The position numbers and the translations under genes were made by a program. The notes beneath the pieces are model-generated. The model did not search any database and was not told the DNA's origin. It worked only from the letters and a program-made list of their open reading frames with translations. 64,000 nucleotides of DNA, taken from positions 12,317,501 through 12,381,500 of the forward strand of contig NC_092668.1 of NCBI RefSeq assembly GCF_032118995.1, read 5' to 3'. The stretch is from Asterias amurensis. Lineage: Eukaryota > Echinodermata > Asteroidea > Forcipulatida > Asteriidae. The first letter of the stretch is position 1; every line of letters starts with the position of its first letter. Below are positions 33,777 to 44,487 of the stretch, piece by piece.

Positions 33777-35228
33777 ATGACGGACGGCCAGGGCAGCACG
33801 GAGCGTCACTACCGACGATTGTTAGATAAACTGAAATCCCGCTCGAGTCGCATCTTCGTGAAGGCACAGATGCAGAACCGAACGCAGGAGACGAAGCTGA
33901 AAACTGTCGTCAAGATTCTGGAGAAAGATCGCGATTTGAGGATACGGAAGGCGCACGAGGGAATTTGGAAAGTGACCGATAAAGCTTGCCCGGTGCCCAG
34001 GTTGGAGAAGACAGAAGGCTTGCCGTCTTATCTGTCGTCACGGCCCAAAGCAACCACCTTACCTACCCCGGGCGAGCTAGCCTCCCTCCTACCCAAAAAG
34101 AGGGTCATCCAACGGCAGTATGCGGCAGAGCCAATCAGAGAAAAACACCAACCGCCTAAAGAGTATAGCAGGATCTCTAAAAGGAAACTGTCGACAATGA
34201 CCCCTGACCAGGTTCAGATTAGACACTATCGAAAGGTTCTGAACGACTGGGAACAAAGACTAGAAACAACCGGAGAAGAAACGGCTGAGAAACCGGAAGT
34301 AGGAGACCATGTCGGAGGACTTGGTGCGTTAGAGGGATCTCAGGAGGAGGCATCCCAAAAGAAACCCATCGAGACAGACGGGTTCTCTACGGTTGCAGAT
34401 AGTTCCGCAGCCGAGGAGTCAGTCAGAATGGTGATGAGGAAATTAGGCATACGCCCTCAATCGAGCCCCTTGTATTATTCCTCTCAGAGAACCAAACCGA
34501 GGAAAAAGCGCCCTCAGACGAGCATCGGGACTCAGTGTGACACAATCATCGAACAGAAATACGAATCTAAAAGTAAAGTACTGAAAACCAACTATCTGGA
34601 CATGTACAAAATACAGATGAAAAACCACGTGACACGCATGAAAACAAAGGGTGTGATGCCAGCACCTTCAATACGCGTGGATGAAAGTGCACAACAAAAG
34701 CCCGCCAAATCAGCAGCAGGGATGTCCCGTGCCACGACGCCCTCTAAATCGCCAAGTAAGTTCGCAGCAGCCCCGTTCATCCCCGAAACGCGCGGTATCA
34801 AAACGCCCGCCAAAATGGACACGCGCTCCTCCTCAACGTTGATGCAACAGACCGCTTCGTCCTCCTTGCGCAAGACTCCCCGAATGCGCAGGGCCAGCAA
34901 GCAGCTCATGAATATGTCTGCCTTCGATCAACTTCACGACGAGGTGAAACAGATACAATCCTACAGAAGTTTTAGGCGGGAATCTCTGCAAGTAGACGAC
35001 CCAGACGTGGCAAACATGGACGACGTTGAAAATGGAGAATTGTTTGAGGAGATGAAACGATGTCGGTACATTCGGTGGACGAAAGATGACGAAGCAATAA
35101 TTGAAGAAATGAACGAAAATGAACCATTGCAGAGCCAGCTTGCTTTACTGACTCTCAAATATACACCGGAGAAGACTCCATCGAAGAAAAAAACTGCATG
35201 GGAAACCATGCAAAGTGATGTGAATTAG
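33777..35228 (+). CDS. Unrecognised 483-residue basic protein, single coding exon
   Basis: I do not recognise this protein. A long uninterrupted frame opens at ATG 33777 (A at -3) and ends TAG at 35226-35228. An in-frame TAG at 33732 fixes the start region, and a good acceptor at 33638-33639 implies a 5'UTR intron. Residues 1-70 are basic and probably helical (RHYRRLLDKLKSRSSRIFVK type). About 233-383 is Lys/Arg/Ser/Pro-rich with repeated S/T-P sites (ATTPSKSPSK, KTPAK, RKTPR). About 398-453 is acidic, and the tail is basic again (YTPEKTPSKKKT). There is no signal peptide and no membrane segment. A GTQCD near residue 253 loosely resembles a dynein light-chain binding site. Base composition is GC-richer than the flanks and codon use looks genuine. 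Candidate AATAAA signals are at 35602 and 35612. It could be a cytoskeletal or nuclear protein; that is only a guess. Confidence 0.85.
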   Translation: MTDGQGSTERHYRRLLDKLKSRSSRIFVKAQMQNRTQETKLKTVVKILEKDRDLRIRKAHEGIWKVTDKACPVPRLEKTEGLPSYLSSRPKATTLPTPGELASLLPKKRVIQRQYAAEPIREKHQPPKEYSRISKRKLSTMTPDQVQIRHYRKVLNDWEQRLETTGEETAEKPEVGDHVGGLGALEGSQEEASQKKPIETDGFSTVADSSAAEESVRMVMRKLGIRPQSSPLYYSSQRTKPRKKRPQTSIGTQCDTIIEQKYESKSKVLKTNYLDMYKIQMKNHVTRMKTKGVMPAPSIRVDESAQQKPAKSAAGMSRATTPSKSPSKFAAAPFIPETRGIKTPAKMDTRSSSTLMQQTASSSLRKTPRMRRASKQLMNMSAFDQLHDEVKQIQSYRSFRRESLQVDDPDVANMDDVENGELFEEMKRCRYIRWTKDDEAIIEEMNENEPLQSQLALLTLKYTPEKTPSKKKTAWETMQSDVN

Positions 35229-36320
35229 ATGAAAGTTTATGTTTAAAAATCAAGGTATAGACCATGTGAAGTCTGTTTACAGCAAGTGTGACCTTGTACA
35301 TTTATGGAGTATTCTGGCAGGCAAGATACTACACTGGTCCTATGGGAAAATTGACATTTTGTGTCATAATTTCCACATAAACCCAAGAGTTGACCAAGTA
35401 AAAGCTGGACAAGTTTTGAGATGCGCCCCCTTTGATCATATCAAAAGTTGATAGGAATTAGACAGTGCAATCTCCATAAAATATTTTTTTATATTATTTG
35501 TTCCTTTAGGCTGTGTACAAATCATGCCTGCGGGCAGGAAGTCCAGCCTAGGGCTCTTTTGTTTGTGATGTCACAGATCACATCGTCTATACGTTTGGTA
35601 AAATAAATGACAATAAAAAAACCTTTTAGAAGTCTACAGCAGCTTCCGATAGCGCATGTACATTGTTTAAAGCATTTTGGAACAGTTTTTAGTTCGAAGT
35701 AATGTGGCTATGTAAAAAGATGCCAGTTGTCATGGCCACAAATTTGAATCTGAGAAGCGTTACCGTGGTTACTCTTCTCAGATTGTGCATTCCTATTAGG
35801 GATTATTCTTCCTGTGGATTTCCGGCGAAGAAAATTGTGACCAAATCGAACAGTTCCAAAAACCAGACTTTAACTTTGCCTTATAAGAATTTTTCTTATA
35901 GGTTTTCCTTGCAAATCTTAGCAGAAGCTAATTCACTTCTTGAATTCAAATGCATGCATTATTCCTTTCGAAGTCCATTTCTTACTCATTGCTTTCTTGT
36001 ATAACATTAAATTGCGTTTTGAAATATTATTTCTGTCTTCTCATTCAAGTTCGTTTCTGCTTGTTGATACGGCAGAGCAATTAAATTTCTAAAACGAAAT
36101 TTAGTGTTAACCCTGCTAAATATAGAACGATTTTTGTTTAAATTTATCAGGAACACTTAGCGTGTTCTAAAAAGTAGTGTCTCAATCAAACTGAAGTTGG
36201 TTCTTAATAAAACACTTAAACCTCTGCCATTAAACGAGAAGGTGTGATTTAATATTCATAAATACGTCAGACAGTTTCGTTATTCCTATTGGTGGAGAGC
36301 GCGTCACGTGGGGTGTTGAT
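35229..36320 (+). other. Probable 3'UTR and flank of the orphan gene
   Basis: AATAAA motifs at 35602-35607 and 35612-35617 could end the transcript. Otherwise it is AT-rich and featureless. Confidence 0.4.
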
Positions 36321-36328
36321 AATGACTT

Positions 36329-36557
36329 GGGGCCAATTTCATAGAGCTGCTTAAGCAAAAAATTTGCTTAAGCACGAAAATAGCTCGCTTATTGTAAACA
36401 TGCCATATAATTTACATTGGTTATGACTAGTATTTAGCTGTTGTTTACTTAGCATAACAATTGAGTGGAGTCTTGGCCGGTAATCTGATTTTACTAAGCA
36501 ATGAATTTTTTGCTGAAGCAAAATTTTGTGCTTAAGCAGCTCTATGAAATTGGGCCC
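36329..36557. mobile_element. MITE family M5, well-preserved
   Basis: GGGGCCAATTTCATAGAGCT at the left is mirrored by AGCTCTATGAAATTGGGCCC at the right. Inner arms include GCTTAAGCA palindromes. Confidence 0.8.
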
Positions 36558-36957
36558 AGCTGGAACTGTTTATAACCGATTGTTTTCGGATATCATTTGT
36601 GCCGCATGGTGCACAACCTCGTTCCCCGGGGGTGAATGATCACGCCGCGCCATTAAGAAGTGGGGATACGTAGACTCTGAAGACGACCTGCATAATGTAT
36701 AAAGACAGAGCCACAAACTATGGATCACCTTCTGAGATGCCTCCTACTGGAGCAAGAATGCAAGATTGTGGACTTTGCAGAATACAGTGACAGCTGAAGC
36801 ACAATATCCAGTGTGTGTTGACACGATAAGAAGTTACACTAAAAGTTGACAGCTAATAAATGACAACCAAAACAAAAGATCCACACCACATCAGTAACGC
36901 ATAGCGTGTTCTAAATATTGAGGTATTATCAACCGTTTAAACACCCCACATCTTTAC

Positions 36958-37045
36958 AAGTAATGCCCAACTAGGAACCCATAACCGTTGGTGGGTAGTA
37001 ATGCCCAACTATAGATACCCATAACCGTCGTATTGTAATGCCCAA
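36958..37045 (+). repeat. Minisatellite, left part (CCCAACTA.GAACCCATAACCG)
   Basis: About two to three units of roughly 35-43 bp with TAATGCCCAACTA and ACCCATAACCG blocks. The array resumes at 38202 beyond the transposon. Confidence 0.75.
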
Positions 37046-38201
37046 CTAAACTGCGCCAATAAAGTATCTAAACACTTACAAATAGTCAGATTTATCGGAA
37101 CCTGAATTAGTATGCCAAAGAATAATTATTCATTTTTGTTCACCGTTAATTTCTGCACATTTTGACACATCTTGTGTTGCGCTACGATGTTGTTTGGTGG
37201 ATTTATGGACACTTGAGTGGCTTAAGGTCGAATTTCAAAAGTTGCAAAAGCCCCTATTCACCCCAATTCCAGAAGGGAACTCACACAAGCATCACACACA
37301 GACAAAATCAAGACAAAAGACACAAACTCGTTTCGTTTACTTGACCAGGAAGTTTATGGCCGTATCTTTAACTCTAAAACTGCTGATATCCTGTCTCAAT
37401 ACTTGGTGTGTCCTCCATCACTGTTAACGGCAAGGAGTCGTCTTCTCATACTCCAAACGAGACATCTGATCTGTCCCTGGTCAATCCCCTGCCATTTCCT
37501 GATCAGGGTGCGTCGCAATCCCTCGAGAGTGGTGTCAGGCTTGATGGACTTGTTCACTTTCTTCTGCTGCAGAAGTCACACTCGGGCGGCCACTCATTGG
37601 CAGGTTGTCCACATTTCCCTGAGCTTGGTAGCCATTCCACCATTTTACTGACCGTCGCTGGTGACGTTCCAACTTGATGAGCTGCAGCTCGAATCGACAT
37701 ACCGGCTTCTATCAAACCAACGATCTGTCCTCTTTCCTGTTTGGTCAGTTGAGCCATCTTTCCTGTTATCTTGAAACACCTTTCCCTGTCTTACCATAAT
37801 CAGGGATTCTGGCTCTTAACCCATTTTGTTGTATGCCTCCCATCTTTGACCCCTTTGCTTGGTTACTGACAATTATTGCTGATGTTCATTGCAACCGATT
37901 TATCCTAAACGCGACAAACAAATCATTTATAAAAGGCGGGCAAAAGAAACGCTGATCTTACTCGTCACAATACAACGATTTAGCTCGAATAGGGGCTTTT
38001 GCAACTTTTAAAATTCGACCTTAAGCCACTCAAGTGCCCATAAATCCACCAAACAACATCGTAGCGCAACATAAGATGTGTCAAAATGTGCAGAAATTAA
38101 CGGTGAATAGAAATGAATAATTATTTTTTGGCATACTATTTCAGGTTCCGATATATCTGACCATTTGTAAGTGTTTAGATACTTTATTGGCGCAGTTTAG
38201 T
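37046..38201 (-). mobile_element. Tc1/mariner-like transposon, internally deleted
   Basis: Terminal inverted repeats of about 215 bp (left 37046-37265, right about 37985-38201) begin AACTGCGCCAATAAAGTATC, and the insertion duplicates TA. On the minus strand, 37757-37560 encodes the N-terminal helix-turn-helix of a Tc1-type transposase (MAQLTKQERGQIVGLIEAGM, then SIRAAAHQVGTSPATVSK). Minus 37560-37395 encodes a Tc1-like C-terminus (LRRTLIRKWQ and SMRRRLLAV ending near GGHTKY). The catalytic DDE core between them is missing, so the element is non-autonomous. Confidence 0.85.
37396..37757 (-). pseudogene. Transposase remnant: HTH joined near a C-terminal piece
   Basis: The start codon is the complement of 37755-37757. 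The first 43 or so residues form the DNA-binding HTH. The frame then runs into unrelated residues and stops, while the C-terminal piece lies in another frame. The DDE catalytic region is deleted, so it cannot be an active transposase. Confidence 0.8.
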
Positions 38202-38420
38202 TACCCACAACCGGTGTGTACAAATGCCCGACAGGTAGCCATAACCGGTGGGTAGTATTGCCAACTAGGAACCTATAACCGGTGGGTGGTAATGCCCAAC
38301 GTGGAACCTATAACCGGTCTGTAGAAATGCCCAACTTGGAACCCCTAACCGTCGCATTGTAATAATGCCCAACTACGTACACAACCGGTGTGTAGTAGCA
38401 TCTTAAACCAGAGTCTTGTA
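38202..38420 (+). repeat. Minisatellite, right part
   Basis: It has about five units built from AACCGGTGGGTGGTAATGCC and CAACTAGGAACCTAT variants. The first unit begins GTTACCCACAACCGG, directly continuing the left array across the TA target. Confidence 0.8.
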
Positions 38421-38550
38421 GAAATGCCAAACTATCTACCAAAAATTGTATATTGTACGTGTATTTGCCCAAGTTTACTACCTAAACTTTAAGGAAACAC
38501 CCTTTTAAAACATAATAATAACAACTGAAACTGACTTTGTTTTCTAACAT

Positions 38551-38556
38551 TTTATT
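38551..38556 (-). terminator. wnt8: Candidate wnt8 polyadenylation signal
   Basis: On the minus strand this reads AATAAA, about 420 nt after the wnt8 stop codon, which would give a 3'UTR of ordinary size. No other strong minus-strand signal is nearer. Confidence 0.4.
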
Positions 38557-38644
38557 GTAAACAACAATACACGTGCACAACAATGAAATTCTAAAGTGAA
38601 TGCTTACTTTAAAAGTCTTGAAAAGTTGTTAAGATGTTTGCTTT

Positions 38645-38700
38645 GGAAAAGTACTGAGTGTACACATCGGTGTATGGGTAAAAAACCAAAATTAATGTTT
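38645..38700 (+). repeat. SINE tail fragment
   Basis: AAAGTACTGAGTGTACACAT and CGGTGTATGGGTAAAAA match the tail of the 9560 and 54487 SINE family. It would lie just 3' of, or within, wnt8 downstream sequence. Confidence 0.55.
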
Positions 38701-38974
38701 GGTTTGAAAAAAAAATGTAATTTAAGTTTCAATGTACAAATACTTTGCGAAAGTTTAACTTATGAAGAATGAATTTGTGGTCATGCGAATGTAAAATTTT
38801 CCTAACGGAATATCAACAGGAGTTGTTTACATTTAATAGTAATTAATCGGTCTATAAAAATGTACATATTTACAAAAATCAATAAAGTACCAGAACTGGA
38901 GGCTCCATAATAACATTGAGTTAATCAAAAAATAAAGTTGGCAAATCCTAAGAGTTCTTTGCCACAAGAGGGCG

Positions 38975-39502
38975 CTAACGTCTGGTTCTAGTCTCGCTCT
39001 TCCGTGCGCATGTCAGCTTGGTAACTTCCCGCGTGCATGTCTCGCACTGAACCTCACAACACCAATGGAATTTACAGTTACAACTGGACGAGACTACGAC
39101 TTTCGTCCGCCTCACACCAAGTCCGCACGATGTACAGAGCCGCTTGCAGCTTCTAGCCTCCCATTCAGTCACTTCATCACCTCCTCGTCCACGCAAGCAT
39201 TCCCGATCTAAGGTCCCTACAGCACCGATGGTAGAGTTGAGCTGACAGTAGTTAGGCGACAGCTCGAGGAAGACTAGGTCACTCTTGTCTACAGGTTCGG
39301 CGTCCTTGGCTTCCTTGGGTTTGATGTCGGTGGGGAAGAGGTTGCCGTTGATGTAGTCTACCAACACAGCCGTTTCGTAGCGTTTGCGAAGGGCCTCGCC
39401 GATGATGTCAAAGGCACCGAGTTGATCCCAGCAGGTCTGGATGGAGCAACTACCGGAGACACCATGACATTTACAGCGACGGTTGAGGGTCTGACGAACA
39501 GC
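38975..39502 (-). CDS. wnt8: Wnt8 exon 6: lipid-site and cysteine-rich C-terminus
   Basis: It follows a minus-strand CCTTATCACAG and encodes 175 residues from [20 protein letters not shown] to the TAG stop at 38975-38977. It holds the acylated serine, the linker, and the terminal cysteine-rich domain ([20 protein letters not shown]). The linker [15 protein letters not shown] is lineage-specific. Confidence 0.97.
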   Translation of the reverse strand, partial: AVRQTLNRRCKCHGVSGSCSIQTCWDQLGAFDIIGEALRKRYETAVLVDYINGNLFPTDIKPKEAKDAEPVDKSDLVFLELSPNYCQLNSTIGAVGTLDRECLRGRGGDEVTEWEARSCKRLCTSCGLGVRRTKVVVSSSCNCKFHWCCEVQCETCTREVTKLTCARKSETRTRR

Positions 39503-42500
39503 CTGTGATAAGGAAGAAAAGGGGGTAAAATTAGTCACAGCCAAAATTAATAACACTATAAAACTTTGTTTCCTTGCGCGCTTTTGCTTACAACCAATAC
39601 TCAGCAATAAGTGATATTCATTTAAAATATTTCAGCCAGTGGTTAACGAAGAAAATGTGTCAAATTACGGTCAAATAGATAAGTTGTTTATTTGCTTGCA
39701 TGTTGCTTATTATTCAAATCGGAGCAGTCAATTCAAACTCTGGACCGAACCATTCGTCCGCCTCAGAACTACATGCATACAAGGTCGTGTATGATGATTT
39801 TCTTTACATAAAAAATGTCTATAAATTTAGAGAAAAATTCCACACACAAATACTTAATACTTTCATGACCAATTTTGATCACTAAGCCCCACTTAGTGGG
39901 GGACAGTCTTTTAAAGGTGTCACAAACTTAACTTGTCATTCTTTAGCATACATGTTGACAATTGTAGAGGACCTTAGGCTTAAATCCATACGCCGTTCGT
40001 TCAGAATGTTTAGGCCATCGGAAAGAAAAAGCCTGGAATTCACTGCAGACAAGAGGGGTTATTTCTTCCGAGGGACTGAAACGAGTCTTACCTTTCGACC
40101 GATGTCATTGTTGTGCAGATTCATCAAGGCCAGCGCATCCTCCCCCTGCTCCATCCCATCTACGAACACCTTTGAGATCCTCTCGCCAAACTTGATGTTG
40201 TCACTGCAGCCACCCCACTGCCAACCATCACCACCTGAGGGAAATAATGTGGAGTTTTATTTGAGTTAAAATGAAAACAAAATACATCACAGGACATGGA
40301 AACAAGTTTTTACGGAGATTATGAACATACTTGTTTAACGTCCATTGCGTTGGTTAAACACAATGGTATTATGCGATCAAAAATTATGTGATGACGTCAC
40401 TGTGCACACAAGATTGGTATTCAACAAGATTTTGAACTTAATTTCCTCATTAATGAAAAACATTTTTAATTGCTTCGTCAGGAAACTTGGTAAAAAGCAA
40501 CTTAGTTGTAAAGGTAAAGAACCGTCTCGGTACTAAGCTCTAGCTTCACAAGAATGATATGCTTCACATTTTGTTGGGATACACCATTGATAAAACTGGT
40601 CTTTGACAGATAGCAATTGTGTCCAAATAACATGCCAACTAAATATTTTTCCTTTTAAGTTAACAATCCTTACCTTCTTTGCCCCCTCTCTTGGCCTCGT
40701 CACAGCCGCAGTTTTCGAAGTTACCCAAGGAGCAGTTCCGGGTCAGCGAGTACATGACCCCTGCCGAGCTAATGGCGTGGACAAAAGACATCTCTCTGGT
40801 CGCTGCAAAGGAAGAACGGTAAATACAAAACAAAGTTAAAACATGACTCCTTAGAGTTCTGGCTTGGCAACTTCACTTGAAGCTTTATCTGGTAAGGAGG
40901 AAGCCTTTGACTAGTGTAAAAAAATTGTGAGAAACGAGTTAGAAAGAGGTATTTCTCTCTTAAAATGTTTGAATATGAAAAGCCTTTTTCAAGCAACTGA
41001 CTGGAAGCACACACAATAATTGTGCAAAAGTGTCTTTTTTCATTCCATTATTCCCCTTCTCGTTCGGTGACCAAGAACAAAAACTTTCACAGATTGCTCA
41101 TGTTATGCATAAAATGTTGGGATACTGGTCGTTGACAATTACCCAAGGTGACACATTAAACTACTGGAATCAGTAAATAAAAACGGGGACGTTCTATTTT
41201 AGATGCACACAGACGATAAATAAATGTTTTAGAAAGTCAACAAATTCTCACTAAAGATTTACACTTTAAAACTTATTGCTGTGGAAACAGTAAATATATG
41301 TATACAAAAAGGTTTGGTATTTTTTTTTTAGGCTACATGGACTTGAGGGGAAAGTTTCCATGGTTGTAGAGTTGCGATGTTCTTGGTGTTGGTCCGTGTA
41401 GTCTTTCGAAAATGTATGGGAAGAGTCAAACTCATTTACTGAAAAATCTGAGCGTACTTACGGAGTGGTTCGTTCAGGAGAGCTAGCGATCCCTCTGGAC
41501 AGTTCCACCGGTCCCAAAGGAACCTTCGACGGCACTCCTTCATGGCTGTGACGGCCCCGGCACTCACGCTGTCGGAATACGTGATGTATCGCTGAATACT
41601 CTGGTTGGAAAAACAAAGAAAAAACATGATTAAGATAAGTTATAGAAAGTGGGGATTTCGTTTGCTCAAATAAATAACTGACGTTGCAAAAGGTGATCAT
41701 TGCGATCAGATGACAAACCAAAATGACCAATATATAAAATGCAAATGATTTGGGATGACGCTTTGACACTCGAAGACTAACTAATACTATCTTGTCTTTG
41801 CTACGTTTTTGTAAAATTACAAAGCTAACCCAATGGGGACGCACGGTTAACTGATTCCTTAGCCTTTGAAAAAGTGTCTGAACTATCTGTGTGTTTTTTA
41901 CGTTCCTATTTCGTAGAAAGTGTGTAATGACAAAATCGTCTCTTGAAGAAAGTTATGTCTGAAAAAGTTCGTTGCCATAAAAGGGAAATTTCTTGGCGCT
42001 CTTTTCATGAATTGGATTCAATTACAGCATTAAGTCCACCCTGGTTGATGAGTAATGTGAAACCATAGTGAAAGGGACTGTGGGTCCCTCCTCTATGGTG
42101 AAAACGAAGCCAGAATGCCAGGCTTGGAACCTTTGACTCACCGCGACATGAAGAAACCCATGGTTCATCGACTTAATCCCCACCCAATCCAACCAGGCCA
42201 AACAAAGCCCTTATTTTGTCAGTACGGTCAGCTAATTTACTGATTACTAAAGATCTTTGGACCGCCACCACAACGAATTACCCGATCGGTTTTGAACCTG
42301 TCGGGTGGGTGGTAGTTAATGATTGATGTTTCCTTTTCAACTGAGTATTAATTAACTGACCCTTGATGTAAAGAAGAGGTGGACAATCAAAGTAAAAGGT
42401 TGTTTGGAAACTTGTTAAAGTTCCACCCCCGGTTTACAAATAATCTTATTGAAAAAAAACATGACCCCACGCTGGGGGGGGGGGGGGGGGGTTCATACAA

Positions 42501-43791
42501 ACTTTGACTAAAGGGATGTTCATTTTGGTATAGGGGTTTGAGTGAAGTTTTGTTGTGATCGGTTTGTGAGATGGGTTTATAAAAATGAGTCACGGGTAGT
42601 GCTCTAAACTTTGCCTTCGGGGAGTACTTATGACGAATGTAGGTTGTTCTTATGTGAGATTGATTCTACAGTCTTAGATTCTTCAAGAAAGTCTTTTTGA
42701 GTGGGTGCTGAGGGGGGTCAAACACCGTCTGGAAATGCCTGAGAAAAATAGACACATTAGGGGACAAAAGAGGCCATCCTTGGGGAACATGTCACATCCT
42801 GTCAGGTTTAGAGTACTGTCCTTTAAATCTTACCTCGAGGGGAAATGAAGATGAGTTTTCAAGAGAAAAACCAAACACACAACTTTTCAAAGGAACACTA
42901 TGGATTTGTTTAAGTGTAGAGCAGTACCCACTGTAAGGGTTTTTTAGAAGCTCGTTCGGTTGAACTATGGGGGAAGAACAAAAATGGAAAGGACGTGACA
43001 CGAAATTTCGAGAATTGAAGAGAATATTTTTGTTACTTACTTTGGAACCGGAGATGAGGAGGTTGCTGGCGGGCGACCTGGAATTTAAAAAAAAGATGAT
43101 TGAAAGTTTAAGATAATGTTCACAATTCAAAGTTAAATTGGCGTTTACATAATGTCTTCGTTTCCGTCCGAGGATTAACAAAAAAATTACTTTGTAATGG
43201 ATGTACAGATTGGCGGAAACTGACAAACTTAGTCGCAGAAAGAATTCCTGTTTGCTCTATAGTGTCATGAACCATAGGAAACCATAATGACTTTAACAAT
43301 ATTTTTGAGGCTCAACTCGTTGTGGTGTGAGTCGCAGGAAAAAATGTTCAGCATGTTAAAATCTTGTCCGTAATCTTGGTTGAAACAACCGAAATAAGTT
43401 TTTGATTTACAAATAGGGCCTACAGTTTTCTCCACCAAAGAAAATGTTCTTGTGTCAACTTAATGACCAGTAAGATTCGGACTAAAATGTGATAATGAGT
43501 GACAATAATTATGTGAGTGTATGTTCAATTTTTGTTGGAACTTTAATAAGAAATTCCATCTTGCTTCATTAAAACATGATTGCTTTCTTGGAAAGTTCAT
43601 GGTCCGTTCGTAAAAGGAAAAAAGATGATCCAAAAAAGTTCGGCAAGCGCCGTGCTGTATATTTAATTAGCAAAATTAAATTAAATCAAAATATTTAAAG
43701 GTACTTACCATCCACGGTCAAACAATTGTCCTCCAATCGCAGCCAGCAAAGACATCGATAGGATGAAGTGGAAAATCCATCCGGCATACAT
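38975..43791 (-). CDS. wnt8: Wnt8 secreted signalling protein, complete, six exons
   Basis: Wnt8 is a secreted lipid-modified ligand for Frizzled/LRP; in sea urchin embryos it drives posterior endomesoderm signalling. Minus-strand coding exons are 43791-43709, 43077-43041, 41600-41462, 40802-40674, 40234-40092 and 39502-38975. They join in phase to 352 residues, close to the vertebrate Wnt8 length. Residues 1-21 form a signal peptide ([20 protein letters not shown]). Wnt8-type text follows: [74 protein letters not shown]. The palmitoleoylation site is Ser193 in [10 protein letters not shown], and the C-terminus has [16 protein letters not shown]. Possible glycosylation sites are NCS and NST. 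The frame is uninterrupted. It faces catsper3 head to head across about 2.4 kb. Confidence 0.97.
40092..40234 (-). CDS. wnt8: Wnt8 exon 5
   Basis: It enters in phase 1, completing GG, and reads [20 protein letters not shown], then [20 protein letters not shown]. It ends IGRK before GTAAGA. The match to Wnt8 GWVWGGCSDNAEFGERISK is close. Confidence 0.96.
40674..40802 (-). CDS. wnt8: Wnt8 exon 4
   Basis: It reads [20 protein letters not shown] then [20 protein letters not shown], phase 1 on both sides. The segment is diagnostic for the Wnt8 subfamily. Confidence 0.97.
40803..41461 (-). other. wnt8: Wnt8 intron with a degraded M1 MITE
   Basis: A diverged M1-like block at about 40905-41160 keeps TTGTGAGAAACG, AGAAAGAGGTA, TTATGCATAAAAT and GACAATTACC landmarks. 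No other feature is seen. Confidence 0.5.
41462..41600 (-). CDS. wnt8: Wnt8 exon 3
   Basis: It reads [20 protein letters not shown], then [20 protein letters not shown]. The CxxxFxWxRWNCP motif is typical of Wnts. Phase 0 in, phase 1 out. Confidence 0.96.
41601..43040 (-). other. wnt8: Wnt8 intron
   Basis: It is AT-rich with a G homopolymer at about 42473-42491. No exon, repeat end or conserved motif was recognised. Confidence 0.5.
43041..43077 (-). CDS. wnt8: Wnt8 exon 2, 37-nt microexon
   Basis: Bounded by AAATTCCAG and GTAAGT on the minus strand, it encodes [12 protein letters not shown] after completing the Trp28 codon. Phases (2 in, 0 out) fit both neighbours, which supports it despite its size. 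Confidence 0.88.
43709..43791 (-). CDS. wnt8: Wnt8 exon 1: start codon and signal peptide
   Basis: The ATG is the complement of 43789-43791 and is the first Met of a classical signal peptide: hydrophobic [15 protein letters not shown], then GQLFDRG. The donor GTAAGT follows in phase 2. Confidence 0.92.
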
Positions 43792-44487
43792 GATGGCAAA
43801 TTAACAAGAAACTAGCAAGAATAATTATAGGCAGTAGATGTAAATTCCCTAAGGATCGTTTTGATGAGATGTTGTCGACTTGAAGCCCGAGTTGAAACTG
43901 ATGATGAAAGAACGTCTATCTTCTAGAAGTATCAGAGCAGCCAACAAAAGACGTCAATGACAAGTGATTTGATTCGCCGTGACAGGGCAAGTCTATCCAC
44001 GCCCAACCAATCATGCGCGCCGTACCACTTGAATGCATCGGCACCTTCAAAGTCCACCACGGTGTTTAAAGGCTTAACGGCGTCTATGAGTTTGGAAGTA
44101 GCGACCCGCTGGGCACTCACGCGTTCGGGCGGCGGTGTGTTTCTGCCTTGCCCGCTCACAATAGCGGTGCTCCCGTTCACCCAAAGAACCGATTATCTTC
44201 AAACCGCGTATAGGTTTCAAAAGTAAGAGACTCCGTGGGTAATGATGCTTCTCTTTTCCCCCCAAGCGAAGGCCTCTTAAAATCCATTACATGGTAAACC
44301 TCGGACTTTCTTCTACTGAGAGTGGATTAGATGGCTATATTGTACTTCCATTTGGAGGGAAAAGGTTATTTGCAGAAATGACAAAGGAAATAACCTGGGC
44401 TATTTTCTGGTTTCTGATCCTCTCCGACGAGGGGTGTCACTCAAAAAATAAAAAGGACTTAGGCTGATAAGAAGTATCGAGTTATGC

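Noticed and set aside
37046-38201. Active Tc1/mariner transposon
   Set aside because: Only the HTH and the C-terminal end of the transposase remain; the catalytic core is deleted.
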